Origin: Bacteroidota bacterium
Lineage (GTDB): Bacteria; Bacteroidota; Ignavibacteria; Ignavibacteriales; Ignavibacteriaceae
DNA: 10,777 bases
Direction: 5' to 3'
Assembly (NCBI GenBank): GCA_023406915.1
Contig: JAEXTR010000094.1
Location: 1 to 10,777 of the forward strand
The position numbers were made by a program, and so were the translations under genes. This document shows positions 1 to 7,116 of the stretch, piece after piece (within the stretch, counting starts at the first letter, position 1; each line of letters opens with the position of its first letter). A model generated the notes under the pieces. The model was given only the letters and a program-made list of their open reading frames with translations. It did no database searches and was not told where the DNA came from.

Positions 1-166
1 GTATCGTAAAGACCTGTGCACACAACGATGCGCTCAAAAGAAGGAGTGAAATCAAAAGTTTCATTGTTTGGAGTCCGGAATTGATGCAAAGTGAGTAATT
101 TACTTAAGACGATTAGGGAAAGATAATGTTTCCGGGGAAGATGGAACAGAGCTTATGATGAATGGC
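1..166. other. Left-edge stretch without a supported gene
   Basis: No convincing gene is visible. On the plus strand one frame is open from base 3 to a TAA at 96-98 and could be the last 31 codons of a gene entering from the left, but it shows no recognisable motif and is too short to separate from chance. The rest, up to the terminator of the neighbouring minus-strand gene, holds no start codon with a ribosome-binding site and a useful reading frame. Confidence 0.4.
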
Positions 167-168
167 GT

Positions 169-206
169 AAAAAAGTGCTGACTCCGCTTTGGTAAAGCGG
201 AGTCAG
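169..206 (-). terminator. Intrinsic terminator of the chemoreceptor gene
   Basis: A perfect 13-bp inverted repeat (178-190 with 194-206, arm CTGACTCCGCTTT) closes on a 3-nt loop. Read on the minus strand, the stem is followed after two bases by six T residues (complement of the A run at 169-174). It lies 15 bases beyond the stop codon of the minus-strand chemoreceptor. On the plus strand no T run directly follows the stem, so it should act mainly on minus-strand transcripts. Confidence 0.9.
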
Positions 207-220
207 CCGAAGTTCAAGGT

Positions 221-2437
221 TTATTTTTTAAGATAAGCGTGTTTGCGGGGCTGCATATTTCTTGCAGAACCAAGATTGAACCGATTGACCATTCCTTCCA
301 GTTCATTGGTCAATCTGCTTAGGTCTTCTGCAGCCTGTGCAATCTGACGGATACCATTGGAAGACTCTTGTGCAACATTATTGATATTCTCAATATTCTT
401 CCCGATTTGCTCTGCGGTGGCGCTTTGCTCTTCACTGGCAGCAGCTACCTGTGCCGCGATTTCGGTGACGGATTCAGCCTCTGCGATGATTTCCTTCAGG
501 ACTTCACCAGCCTGGTTAGCCAGCGCTTTTCCTTTTGCTACCTCTTCACTGCCAGCTTTCATTGAGCTTACTGCATTCGCAGTATCCCGCTGAATCTGGT
601 TGATCATATCGGCGATTTCCTTGGTTGCCTTAGTGGTGCGTTCAGCCAGTTTTCGGACTTCATCAGCAACCACAGCGAATCCGCGACCCTGTTCACCTGC
701 ACGAGCTGCTTCAATTGCGGCATTCAGGGCAAGCAGGTTGGTCTGATCAGCGATGTCATCAATGACCTGGACAATTTCACCGATTTTGTCACTGTTCTGG
801 CCGAGTGAGAAAACAGTTTCAGCGCTGGTGGAAACGACGTCGGCAATCCGGTTGATACCTTCAATAGTATCATACACAACTCTGCCGCCGGTCTTTGCCT
901 TTGATCCAGCCTGCATGGAAGCATCAGATGCTGCGTTGGCGCTTCTGGTGTTGTCAACAATCGTTCTTGCCATTTCTTCGATTGCACCAGCTACTTCAGT
1001 TGTCTGCATACTTTGTTCCTGCACACCGGCTGCCATTTCTTCGGTGGAGGAATTGATCTGGTTACTTGCAGATGCAGCTGCGGCAGCGGTTTCCTGCACA
1101 TGCGCGATAAGGTCACGGAGACCAGCGACGGCGTTTGAAAATCCGTTAAAGAGGCGCTTGATATCATCATCCCTGTCGTTATCAAGGGAGACAGTGAGAT
1201 CACCCTGGGCAAATTTATCCATAGCGACGAGGATTTCTTCAGTTTTACCCTGAAGATAGGCTTCCTGTTTTTCGGCGTTTTCCTTTGCGATTTTTGATTC
1301 TTCAAGGGCAACTTTCAGGTTTTCCCCCTGAGCCTCAATCTCATGGATTGATTTTCGGATGTTTTCCGTCATGGCATTAAAGGTAGTGGCAAGTCTGCCA
1401 AGTTCATCTTCACCAAGGCTTTCAAGGGTTACTGAGTGGTCACCTCCAGCCATCTTTGCAGCAGCAGCGTCCAGTTTATTAACCCGTCTGATTACGATTC
1501 TGAATACCAGGAAAGCAATGATCAGTATCAGCAGTGCCGTAGAAATAATACTGGATACTATGATTGCAGACGTAACAGATGCGTTCAGTGATGCAAAATC
1601 AGATTCAGGGTAGGCAGCAACGATCTGGTAGCCCCATTTCGTAAAGTCTTTTTTCTCTATCACCCACTGATCCTCCGTGGAAGAGAATACTTTCTGAACA
1701 GTCTCTGGGTTCGTGTTAGCGCTGTGAAAAATTACATCACCTTTCTCATTGAGCAGTGCCACGAAGCCATTCAGCAGAACTTTCATACTGCTGATCTCCT
1801 GCCCGAGCTTTTCCAGAGCTGTTAATTGTATACCGATATAATATACGCCAATAGTGGTACCGGATGCATCCTTGATAGGCTCATATCCGGTGAGATAGGG
1901 TTTGCCGAGAATATTGACAAGCCCATAGAAGGCGGAACCTGATGATATTGCCGCGTATGCTTTTCCCGCAGGGTCGAGAGCAGTGCTTACTGCACGCTCA
2001 CCGTCGGCACCTACAACGTTTGTGGAAACCCGGATATAATCTGAACCAGAGCGAACAAACAGAGTGGCGGTGTTTCCAGTGAGTGTTTTCACCTCGTCAA
2101 CGATTGAAAAGTTACCTGTTTGGGAGGTGCCGCCAAACTTAAGATCAGGGACGGATTTTCCACGAATCTCTGTCATGCCATCGAGCTCAGGCTGGCCTTT
2201 TTGCGTTGCCTCGTCTACCAGAACGCCCATGCCGGCGCGTACCTGATTGAGTACGAGGTCATCAGATAATTCCAGTTGGGATTCCACGCTGGTGATAGAG
2301 TGATGAGTCTCGCCCGCTGCTTTTTCCTCAAGCATATCAGTAGTAATAGAGGTAATCAACAAGTACATGATTATAAATACAACGATAATCCCTGCCAGAG
2401 TTGGGAGCAGGAACTTAGCCCAAAGTTTTTTTTGCAT
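221..2437 (-). CDS. Methyl-accepting chemotaxis protein (Cache sensor, two HAMP segments)
   Basis: A 738-residue transmembrane chemoreceptor that would pass ligand binding in the periplasm to the CheA/CheW array. A short cytoplasmic start (MQKKLWAK) leads into TM1 (about 4-29). A periplasmic sensor (about 30-287) follows, with the conserved run RVSTNV, a dGxRAvsT segment and YEPIKD..G..IGVYYIG near 182-201, typical of the Cache_3-Cache_2 type. TM2 is at about 288-313, then a HAMP, a helical linker and a second HAMP-like segment (about 395-445, KFAQGDLTVSL). The signalling domain carries the highly conserved hairpin tip (about 549-599; DQTNLLALNAAIEAARAGE, GRGFAVVADEVRKLAERT). The C-terminus (KHAYLKK) has no CheR/CheB-tethering pentapeptide. 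The frame extends upstream to 2503, but ATG at 2437 is preferred because GGAG lies 5 nt upstream and TM1 then sits close to the N-terminus. The ligand cannot be told; no chemotaxis genes adjoin. Confidence 0.95.
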   Translation of the reverse strand: MQKKLWAKFLLPTLAGIIVVFIIMYLLITSITTDMLEEKAAGETHHSITSVESQLELSDDLVLNQVRAGMGVLVDEATQKGQPELDGMTEIRGKSVPDLKFGGTSQTGNFSIVDEVKTLTGNTATLFVRSGSDYIRVSTNVVGADGERAVSTALDPAGKAYAAISSGSAFYGLVNILGKPYLTGYEPIKDASGTTIGVYYIGIQLTALEKLGQEISSMKVLLNGFVALLNEKGDVIFHSANTNPETVQKVFSSTEDQWVIEKKDFTKWGYQIVAAYPESDFASLNASVTSAIIVSSIISTALLILIIAFLVFRIVIRRVNKLDAAAAKMAGGDHSVTLESLGEDELGRLATTFNAMTENIRKSIHEIEAQGENLKVALEESKIAKENAEKQEAYLQGKTEEILVAMDKFAQGDLTVSLDNDRDDDIKRLFNGFSNAVAGLRDLIAHVQETAAAAASASNQINSSTEEMAAGVQEQSMQTTEVAGAIEEMARTIVDNTRSANAASDASMQAGSKAKTGGRVVYDTIEGINRIADVVSTSAETVFSLGQNSDKIGEIVQVIDDIADQTNLLALNAAIEAARAGEQGRGFAVVADEVRKLAERTTKATKEIADMINQIQRDTANAVSSMKAGSEEVAKGKALANQAGEVLKEIIAEAESVTEIAAQVAAASEEQSATAEQIGKNIENINNVAQESSNGIRQIAQAAEDLSRLTNELEGMVNRFNLGSARNMQPRKHAYLKK

Positions 2438-2680
2438 AATGACTCCATTGCAATTGTTTATATCCGGAAGAAGAGAAAACAATGCGACCACAATGTTGAG
2501 CACTTACAATTGTGGAGGGGATGTTAAAATTAAAGCACAACTTCCTTATTGTGCACTTATTATCGAGGAAATGAACCAAAAGTTTAGGAAAAATCGTTAT
2601 TTTAGGGCGTAATACGATGATCACTTTGTGATAATTGACGCCGGAACCCATCCGAAAAGTGCAAATGAAAGGAAGAAGTT
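2438..2680. promoter_or_regulatory. Divergent intergenic region, probably holding promoters for both flanking units
   Basis: This 243-bp stretch separates the minus-strand chemoreceptor from the plus-strand peptidase pair, so promoters for both should lie here. No convincing paired -35/-10 elements could be picked on either strand. It contains several short inverted repeats: CCACAAT/ATTGTGG (2488-2494 with 2509-2515), GCACAA/TTGTGC (2535-2540 with 2549-2554), an imperfect ATCGTTATT/AATACGAT pair (2593-2601 with 2611-2618) and ATCAC-TTT-GTGAT (2620-2632). They could be operator sites or leader structure. A small frame (2521-2574, 17 codons) is present but not called. Confidence 0.5.
2443..2446 (-). 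promoter_or_regulatory. Ribosome-binding site that fixes the chemoreceptor start
   Basis: On the minus strand GGAG is followed by 5 nt and then ATG at 2437. No comparable site precedes the upstream start at 2503, whose extra 22 residues would be an unusual extension for this family. Confidence 0.65.
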
Positions 2681-4009
2681 GTGAAGTTACTGATTAGTTT
2701 ACTGGTGTTGTGTTTAACCCAGGTGCTGTTTCCGCAGTTACCCAGAATTGAGTATGAGGAATTTCGCCTTGATAATGGTCTCAGAGTCATCCTGCATCAG
2801 GACAACACAAATCCAATTGTTGCCATTACGGTAACGTATCATACCGGATCAAAGAATGAGCATCCCGAGCGAACAGGGTTTGCCCATTTTTTTGAGCATC
2901 TGATGTTTGAGGGGACTCCCAACATACCGCGGGGGAAGTTTATGGAAATTGTACAGAATGCGGGGGGGCAGCTGAATGCTTCTACTTCCTTTGATCAAAC
3001 CTTTTATTATCTGCTTTTCCCCTCAAACCGTCTGGAATTTGGACTGTATCTTGAGTCTGAGCGTTTACTCCAACTAAAAATCGACAGCGTTGGTGTGGAA
3101 ACGCAGCGCAATGTGGTGAAAGAGGAACGCCGTCAGAGGTATGATAACACACCCTACGGAAGTATGATGGAGAAGCTGTTTGCAAAAGCTTACACCGTAC
3201 ATCCATATCGTTGGATGCCGATTGGCTCAATTCAGTATATTGATAAGGCGGGTATCGGGGAGTTTATCGATTTCTACCGTCATTACTATGTTCCGGGGAA
3301 TGCTATCCTCAGTATAGCCGGGGATATTACTATAGATGAGACCAAAGCGCTTATTGAAAAATATTTCGGAGAAATCCCGGTGGGAAACCAGACAATAAGC
3401 CGCCCAACCGAAATTGAGCCACAACAACTTACTGAGAGAAGAGACACAGTATATGACAATATAAAGCTACCGGCATTGATCATGGGGTATCATATTCCGG
3501 AAAGGACGCACAAAGATATGCCTGCGCTCACGATACTTGGTCAGGTGCTTTCCTCAGGCCAGAGTTCAAGACTGTACACCAGGCTGGTTGATGAAACGCG
3601 TGCTGCACTCAGCGTATCGGCATCACCACTGCAACTGGAGCACCCCGGTCTGTTTCTGGTATCCGGGTACGCCAACAGCGGTGTGGCGCTTGACTCAGTG
3701 GAGTTGCTGATTGAGGCTGAATTTGATAAAATTAAAAACGACCTGATCACTGACTGGGAATATGAGAAGAGTTTGAACAGTATGGAAAACCGGTTTGTAA
3801 GCTCCCGTGGAACGATGATGAGCATTGCCAGTTCACTGGCATCTAATGCCCTTTACTTTAATGACCCGGAAATGATCAATTCAGGGTTTGCGCTGTATCA
3901 GCAGGTTACAAAGGAAGATGTAAAAGAGGTTGCGAATAAGTATCTGAAAAGGGAGAACAGGACAATCCTTTACTACCTGCCTAAGAATCAGGAAGGAGGA
4001 AAGAAATGA
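2681..4009 (+). CDS. M16-family zinc peptidase, catalytic subunit
   Basis: A 442-residue zinc metallopeptidase of the M16 (insulinase/pitrilysin, M16B-like) family, probably acting in the periplasm on peptides or unfolded proteins. The inverted zinc motif HFFEH is at 69-73 (His69, His73 ligands, Glu72 catalytic), with the third ligand most likely Glu149 in NVVKEER. The C-terminal M16 half begins near 230. At the position where M16 proteins usually have an Arg and a Tyr, it has Val303 and Leu310 (LVDETRAALSV), so it probably needs a partner. The N-terminus (MKLLISLLVLCLTQVLF) looks like a signal peptide, though no clear AxA cleavage site is seen. The start is GTG, chosen for the GGAAG 5 nt upstream (2671-2675); the nearby ATG at 2665 is out of frame and stops quickly. 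The stop overlaps the next start (ATGA), indicating translational coupling. Confidence 0.93.
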   Translation: MKLLISLLVLCLTQVLFPQLPRIEYEEFRLDNGLRVILHQDNTNPIVAITVTYHTGSKNEHPERTGFAHFFEHLMFEGTPNIPRGKFMEIVQNAGGQLNASTSFDQTFYYLLFPSNRLEFGLYLESERLLQLKIDSVGVETQRNVVKEERRQRYDNTPYGSMMEKLFAKAYTVHPYRWMPIGSIQYIDKAGIGEFIDFYRHYYVPGNAILSIAGDITIDETKALIEKYFGEIPVGNQTISRPTEIEPQQLTERRDTVYDNIKLPALIMGYHIPERTHKDMPALTILGQVLSSGQSSRLYTRLVDETRAALSVSASPLQLEHPGLFLVSGYANSGVALDSVELLIEAEFDKIKNDLITDWEYEKSLNSMENRFVSSRGTMMSIASSLASNALYFNDPEMINSGFALYQQVTKEDVKEVANKYLKRENRTILYYLPKNQEGGKK

Positions 4010-6081
4010 AAGTAGTACGAATCCCTCTGATTGTATTATTATTGTGTTCTGCCCTGTTTGCACAGATTGACAGAAGTGTATTCCCCTCATTTGGACCTGC
4101 ACCAGAAGTGAAGATCGCAGAACCGGTGACCTTTGTTCTGGATAATGGTCTGAAGGTGTTTGTGGTGACGAATCACCGTTTGCCCAGTGTTAGTTTTCAA
4201 CTGATCATTGACCGTGATAATCTGTGGGAAGGGGAAGACTTTGGCACCGCCAGTGCTGCCGGAACGTTGATGAAGTCCGGTACAACAACCCGAACCAAGC
4301 AGCAGATTGATAAGGAAATTGATTTTATCGGCGGATCGCTGATGACCTTTTCTACTGGAATGTATGGGCAGTCACTAAAGAAGCATACTGCAAAACTGTT
4401 TGAGCTGATGACCGATGTTTTACTGCATCCGGCTTTCCGGCAGGAGGAACTGGATACCTATAAGAAACGGCAGATTTCATCATTAGCTGCCGCAAGCAAG
4501 AACTCATCTTCGATTGCGGAGACAGTAAGAAGAAAGGTTGTGTTTGGTGAAGGGCATCCGTTTTCTCAAACGGAAACCGAAGCGACGGTGCAGAACATTA
4601 CGGTTGACAAACTGAAAAAGTATTACCAAACATACTTTAAGCCGAATATATCGTATTTGTCAGTAGTGGGTTCGATAGAACCGGATGAAGTCAGGGAGCT
4701 ATTGAATAAATACTGGAGCACCTGGAAGGCAGATACAGTACCTAATCATACATTTGGTACGCCAGGATTACCGGAGTACCTGACTGCGGTGATTGTTGAC
4801 CGTCCTGAAGCTGTCCAGTCAACAGTGTTGGTTTCGTACCCGGTATCCTTTGAGATGTCTGATGCAGATTATTTTGCCGGTATGATGATGAACAACATAC
4901 TCGGTGGCTCATCGGCACGATTATTTGTAAATCTGCGTGAAAAGCATGCCTACACGTATGGTGCGTATTCATCACTTTCACCCAGTGATTTGATCGGAAA
5001 CTTCAGGGCATCTGCTGATGTAAGGAACAGTGTTACAGACAGCGCATTCACTCAGATTTTATTTGAGATGAACCGTCTGCGTGATTCACTGGTATCGGAT
5101 ACAGAGTTGCAAAAGATCAAGAATTATCTCAGCGGTACGTTTGCGCTGAGTCTTGAAAATCCTCAGACGGTATCGAATTTCGCCATTAACCGTGAGATAT
5201 TCAAGCTGCCCGCAGATTATTATAAGAATTATCTGAAATCTGTTGAAGCGGTGAATGCGGAAGATATCAGAAGTGCTGCCAGGAAGTACCTGCAGCCGGA
5301 CAGAGCTTATCTGATTGCAGTTGGGAAGGCTGACGAGATCAAAGCCGGTATTGAGAAGCTTACAGGCAGACCCATCTTGCATTATTCAGATGAGGGAAAA
5401 CCGCTGGTAACTTCAAATGTATCGAATTCCGGACTGGTGAATCCTGATTCGGTTATCGAAAAGTATATCAGTGCAATAGGTGGGAGACAGGCACTGCAGT
5501 TTTTGGATGACAGAGTCACCAATATGCAGTTCAAGCTTGATGGTGTGCCTCTTGTGGTAAAAACGTACCAGAAGTCACCTGGTAAACTTTTCCAGATAGT
5601 GACTGCCAGTACCGGAAGCCAAAGCACATACTTTACAGGTGACGCTGGGTACATTGTTTCCGTCAATGGAGTCGATACTATAGATAAGTCCCGTTTTGAA
5701 GAACTCCAGTTTGACAGTGATCCCCGTGCAATTCTAAATCTGAAAGAACGCGGGATAAGCGTCACATATCTTGAAACGCAGGAAGACAGTATTGGCAGGA
5801 AGTATCATAAGATTGGATTCACGTTCCCTTCTGGTAATAAGCGGTATTCGTACTTTGAGGAGGAGACGGGCCTCAAGATCAGGGAAGACAAGATTATCAG
5901 TGTATCAGGAGGAGAGTACACACAATCCTCGTTTTACGCAGATTTCAGGAAAGTGGATGATTATCTTTTTCCGTATGTTATTGTGCAATCCACGTCCTCG
6001 AATTCATATATCACATTCAGTGTGCAGAGCATTGAAGTGAACAAGCGTCTGCCGGACAAGCTTTTTGAGATGAAAAAGTGA
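4006..6081 (+). CDS. M16-family non-catalytic partner subunit with C-terminal LolA-like domain
   Basis: A 691-residue protein with two M16 halves in about residues 30-455. Where the zinc motif should be, the segment GTASAAGT (80-87) aligns with GFAHFFEH of the upstream gene, giving Ser83, Gly86 and Thr87 in place of His, Glu and His, so it cannot bind zinc there. It keeps the Arg/Tyr pair in the second half (Arg311 and Tyr318 in LREKHAYTYGAY), which in known M16B heterodimers completes the partner's active site. A signal peptide is clear (MKVVRIPLIVLLLCSALFA, cut before Gln20). Residues from about 470 form an extra domain opening with VIEKYISAIGGRQAL and rich in beta strands, resembling the LolA/outer-membrane lipoprotein-sorting fold found in Bacteroidota M16 proteins. 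That assignment is by pattern and less certain. Ribosome-binding site GGAAGGAGG lies inside the end of the previous gene. Confidence 0.9.
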   Translation: MKVVRIPLIVLLLCSALFAQIDRSVFPSFGPAPEVKIAEPVTFVLDNGLKVFVVTNHRLPSVSFQLIIDRDNLWEGEDFGTASAAGTLMKSGTTTRTKQQIDKEIDFIGGSLMTFSTGMYGQSLKKHTAKLFELMTDVLLHPAFRQEELDTYKKRQISSLAAASKNSSSIAETVRRKVVFGEGHPFSQTETEATVQNITVDKLKKYYQTYFKPNISYLSVVGSIEPDEVRELLNKYWSTWKADTVPNHTFGTPGLPEYLTAVIVDRPEAVQSTVLVSYPVSFEMSDADYFAGMMMNNILGGSSARLFVNLREKHAYTYGAYSSLSPSDLIGNFRASADVRNSVTDSAFTQILFEMNRLRDSLVSDTELQKIKNYLSGTFALSLENPQTVSNFAINREIFKLPADYYKNYLKSVEAVNAEDIRSAARKYLQPDRAYLIAVGKADEIKAGIEKLTGRPILHYSDEGKPLVTSNVSNSGLVNPDSVIEKYISAIGGRQALQFLDDRVTNMQFKLDGVPLVVKTYQKSPGKLFQIVTASTGSQSTYFTGDAGYIVSVNGVDTIDKSRFEELQFDSDPRAILNLKERGISVTYLETQEDSIGRKYHKIGFTFPSGNKRYSYFEEETGLKIREDKIISVSGGEYTQSSFYADFRKVDDYLFPYVIVQSTSSNSYITFSVQSIEVNKRLPDKLFEMKK

Positions 6082-6087
6082 ATCATT

Positions 6088-6127
6088 GAAAAGAAACAGG
6101 AAGCTAACTTTACCGATGTTTCTTTTT
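6088..6127 (+). terminator. Possible weak terminator after the peptidase pair
   Basis: The arms AAAAGAAAC (6089-6097) and GTTTCTTTT (6118-6126) are perfectly complementary over 9 bp and the second arm ends in a T run. The loop of 20 nt is long and the stem is AT-rich, so termination may be inefficient. It lies just after the stop codon of the second peptidase gene. Confidence 0.35.
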
Positions 6128-6153
6128 ATGCAACAATTTAATAATTTACATAG

Positions 6154-6165
6154 TTGTTCGAACAA
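6154..6165. repeat. 12-bp perfect palindrome upstream of the FHA gene
   Basis: TTGTTCGAACAA is a perfect palindrome 31 nt before the FHA-protein start codon. An adjacent near-palindrome CTTCTT-A-AAGAAG lies at 6168-6180. Such symmetric sites before a gene can be operators; no regulator is known from the sequence and the spacing does not match the common LexA box patterns. Confidence 0.3.
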
Positions 6166-6196
6166 GGCTTCTTAAAGAAGAATAAAGGATTGAAAA

Positions 6197-6880
6197 ATGA
6201 GGTGTTTGAGTTGCGGCGGAGAAAACCGTCCTGACGCAAAGTTTTGCAAGCATTGCGGAAAAGATATGTCTGTCAGCTTTAAACGGTGTGCAAACGGACA
6301 TAATTTCCCGGCAAACCTTGATGATTGTCCTTTCTGCCCAAAGACCGGCAGTCACCGTGCAGCGGAGTGGAATCACTCCGGCGATGCTGAGGCGAGTACG
6401 CTGAGAGGTGTAAGTGATGATGGTATGCAGGTCCCTGACAGCGGGTATGTTGCTACGGTTCTGGATGCACCGCCACCTGTTAAGGTGCCTGGCAAAATGC
6501 CTCCTCAACCTTCCGTACAGTCTGAGGAAGGAAAGACCGTGATTATGTCTCCCGCTGAAAAGCCGATTGCGCCTGCTCACCGGAAGCTGGTTGGCTGGCT
6601 GGTTACCTTTGATATTGTACCCGAGGGGACAGTTTTCAGACTTTATGAAGGCAGAATGAGGATAGGCAGCCGAGCCCAGAGCGATATCATCCTTAATTAC
6701 CCAGGTATCAGCGATGACCACGCTTTATTTCTATACCGGAATGGAAAGTACCTTCTGAAGGATGAACTTTCAACAAACGGCACATTTGTGAATGGTGTCA
6801 TGATTGAGGAATCGGTTGAACTCCATCCCGATGATATTATCACGATCGGAAATCTAAAACTTAAGTTCAAAACCGTGTAA
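6197..6880 (+). CDS. Zinc-ribbon and FHA domain protein
   Basis: A 227-residue soluble cytoplasmic protein, probably a phosphopeptide-binding adaptor. Two zinc-binding knuckle pairs open it: C3/C6 with C17/C20 (CLSC...CKHC), then C31/H35 with C44/C47 (CANGH...CPFC). A low-complexity, proline- and charge-rich linker (about 50-125) leads to a C-terminal FHA domain (about 135-225) with RIGSR (155-159), Ser172 and His175, and STNGTFVNG (192-200). FHA domains bind phosphothreonine. Here the usual SRxH reads SDDH, so the arginine after the conserved serine is missing, which may alter binding. Start ATG has AAAGGA 7 nt upstream. It sits 225 nt ahead of a PP2C phosphatase, and a second protein with the same zinc-knuckle spacing lies at 10251. 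There is no transmembrane segment. Confidence 0.9.
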   Translation: MRCLSCGGENRPDAKFCKHCGKDMSVSFKRCANGHNFPANLDDCPFCPKTGSHRAAEWNHSGDAEASTLRGVSDDGMQVPDSGYVATVLDAPPPVKVPGKMPPQPSVQSEEGKTVIMSPAEKPIAPAHRKLVGWLVTFDIVPEGTVFRLYEGRMRIGSRAQSDIILNYPGISDDHALFLYRNGKYLLKDELSTNGTFVNGVMIEESVELHPDDIITIGNLKLKFKTV

Positions 6881-6963
6881 AAGGATGGCGGGGTTTTTTG
6901 TGAATAAAAACACAAAATATTCTTCTCATCCATTGAATAAGGAACTTATACTTATTTATTTCG

Positions 6964-6969
6964 TATAAT
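6964..6969 (+). promoter_or_regulatory. Possible -10 element upstream of the phosphatase gene
   Basis: A consensus TATAAT lies in an AT-rich stretch 137 nt before the phosphatase start. At 16-18 bp upstream no good -35 (TTGACA-like) hexamer is present, and in an AT-rich spacer such hexamers occur by chance. If used, it would allow the phosphatase and downstream genes to be transcribed separately from the FHA gene. Confidence 0.3.
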
Positions 6970-7044
6970 TCTGAACGAGCTTTCAGGTTTTTCAGGAGCC
7001 AGTGCCCCGCACGGAAAAACTGTGAATAGCTGCAGAGACTCTTC

Positions 7045-7116
7045 TGATCCGGAAAGTGTGTGCCGGATGACTATGGTTCGTTTTTCTGTAAGAAAGGTTA
7101 TTGTAATGCCGGATCA
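7045..7116 (+). repeat. Inverted repeats around the phosphatase start codon
   Basis: TGATCCGG (7045-7052) is exactly complementary to CCGGATCA (7109-7116), which begins immediately after the ATG. The core ATCCGG (7047-7052) can alternatively pair with CCGGAT at 7063-7068. The two pairings exclude each other, so the leader could in principle fold to expose or hide the start. This is a structural possibility only. Confidence 0.3.
7091..7097 (+). promoter_or_regulatory. Ribosome-binding site that fixes the phosphatase start
   Basis: AGAAAGG is followed by 8 nt and ATG at 7106, directly before the first conserved PP2C motif. The frame is open upstream to a GTG at 7022, but that adds 28 residues with no resemblance to the family and has no ribosome-binding site. 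Confidence 0.6.

Noticed and set aside
3..98. Open frame entering from the left edge
   Set aside because: Only 31 codons, no motif and no context; it could be the end of a gene but this cannot be shown from the window.
753..1253. 166-codon plus-strand frame opposite the chemoreceptor signalling domain
   Set aside because: It lies wholly antisense to a strongly conserved coding region, has no recognisable domain, and its hydrophobic Ser/Ala/Leu composition follows from the complement of the coiled-coil sequence.
2438..2503. Longer chemoreceptor starting at 2503
   Set aside because: The ATG at 2437 has GGAG at the right spacing and puts the first membrane helix near the N-terminus as usual for the family.
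2521..2574. Small reading frame of 17 codons preceded by GGAGGGG
   Set aside because: The purine run sits only 2 nt from the ATG, too close for a good ribosome-binding site, and the peptide shows no membrane or toxin-like pattern. It probably reflects chance in the intergenic region.
6146..6721. 191-codon minus-strand frame opposite the FHA gene
   Set aside because: It is antisense to the zinc-ribbon and FHA motifs that clearly support the plus-strand gene, and its translation shows no family pattern.
6896..6917. TTTTGTG/CACAAAA inverted repeat after the FHA gene as a terminator
   Set aside because: The stem is AT-rich with an 8-nt A-rich loop and no T run follows on the plus strand, so it does not look like an intrinsic terminator.
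7022..7105. N-terminal extension of the phosphatase from GTG at 7022
   Set aside because: The extra 28 residues do not resemble PP2C proteins, there is no ribosome-binding site, and ATG at 7106 has a good one directly ahead of the first conserved motif.
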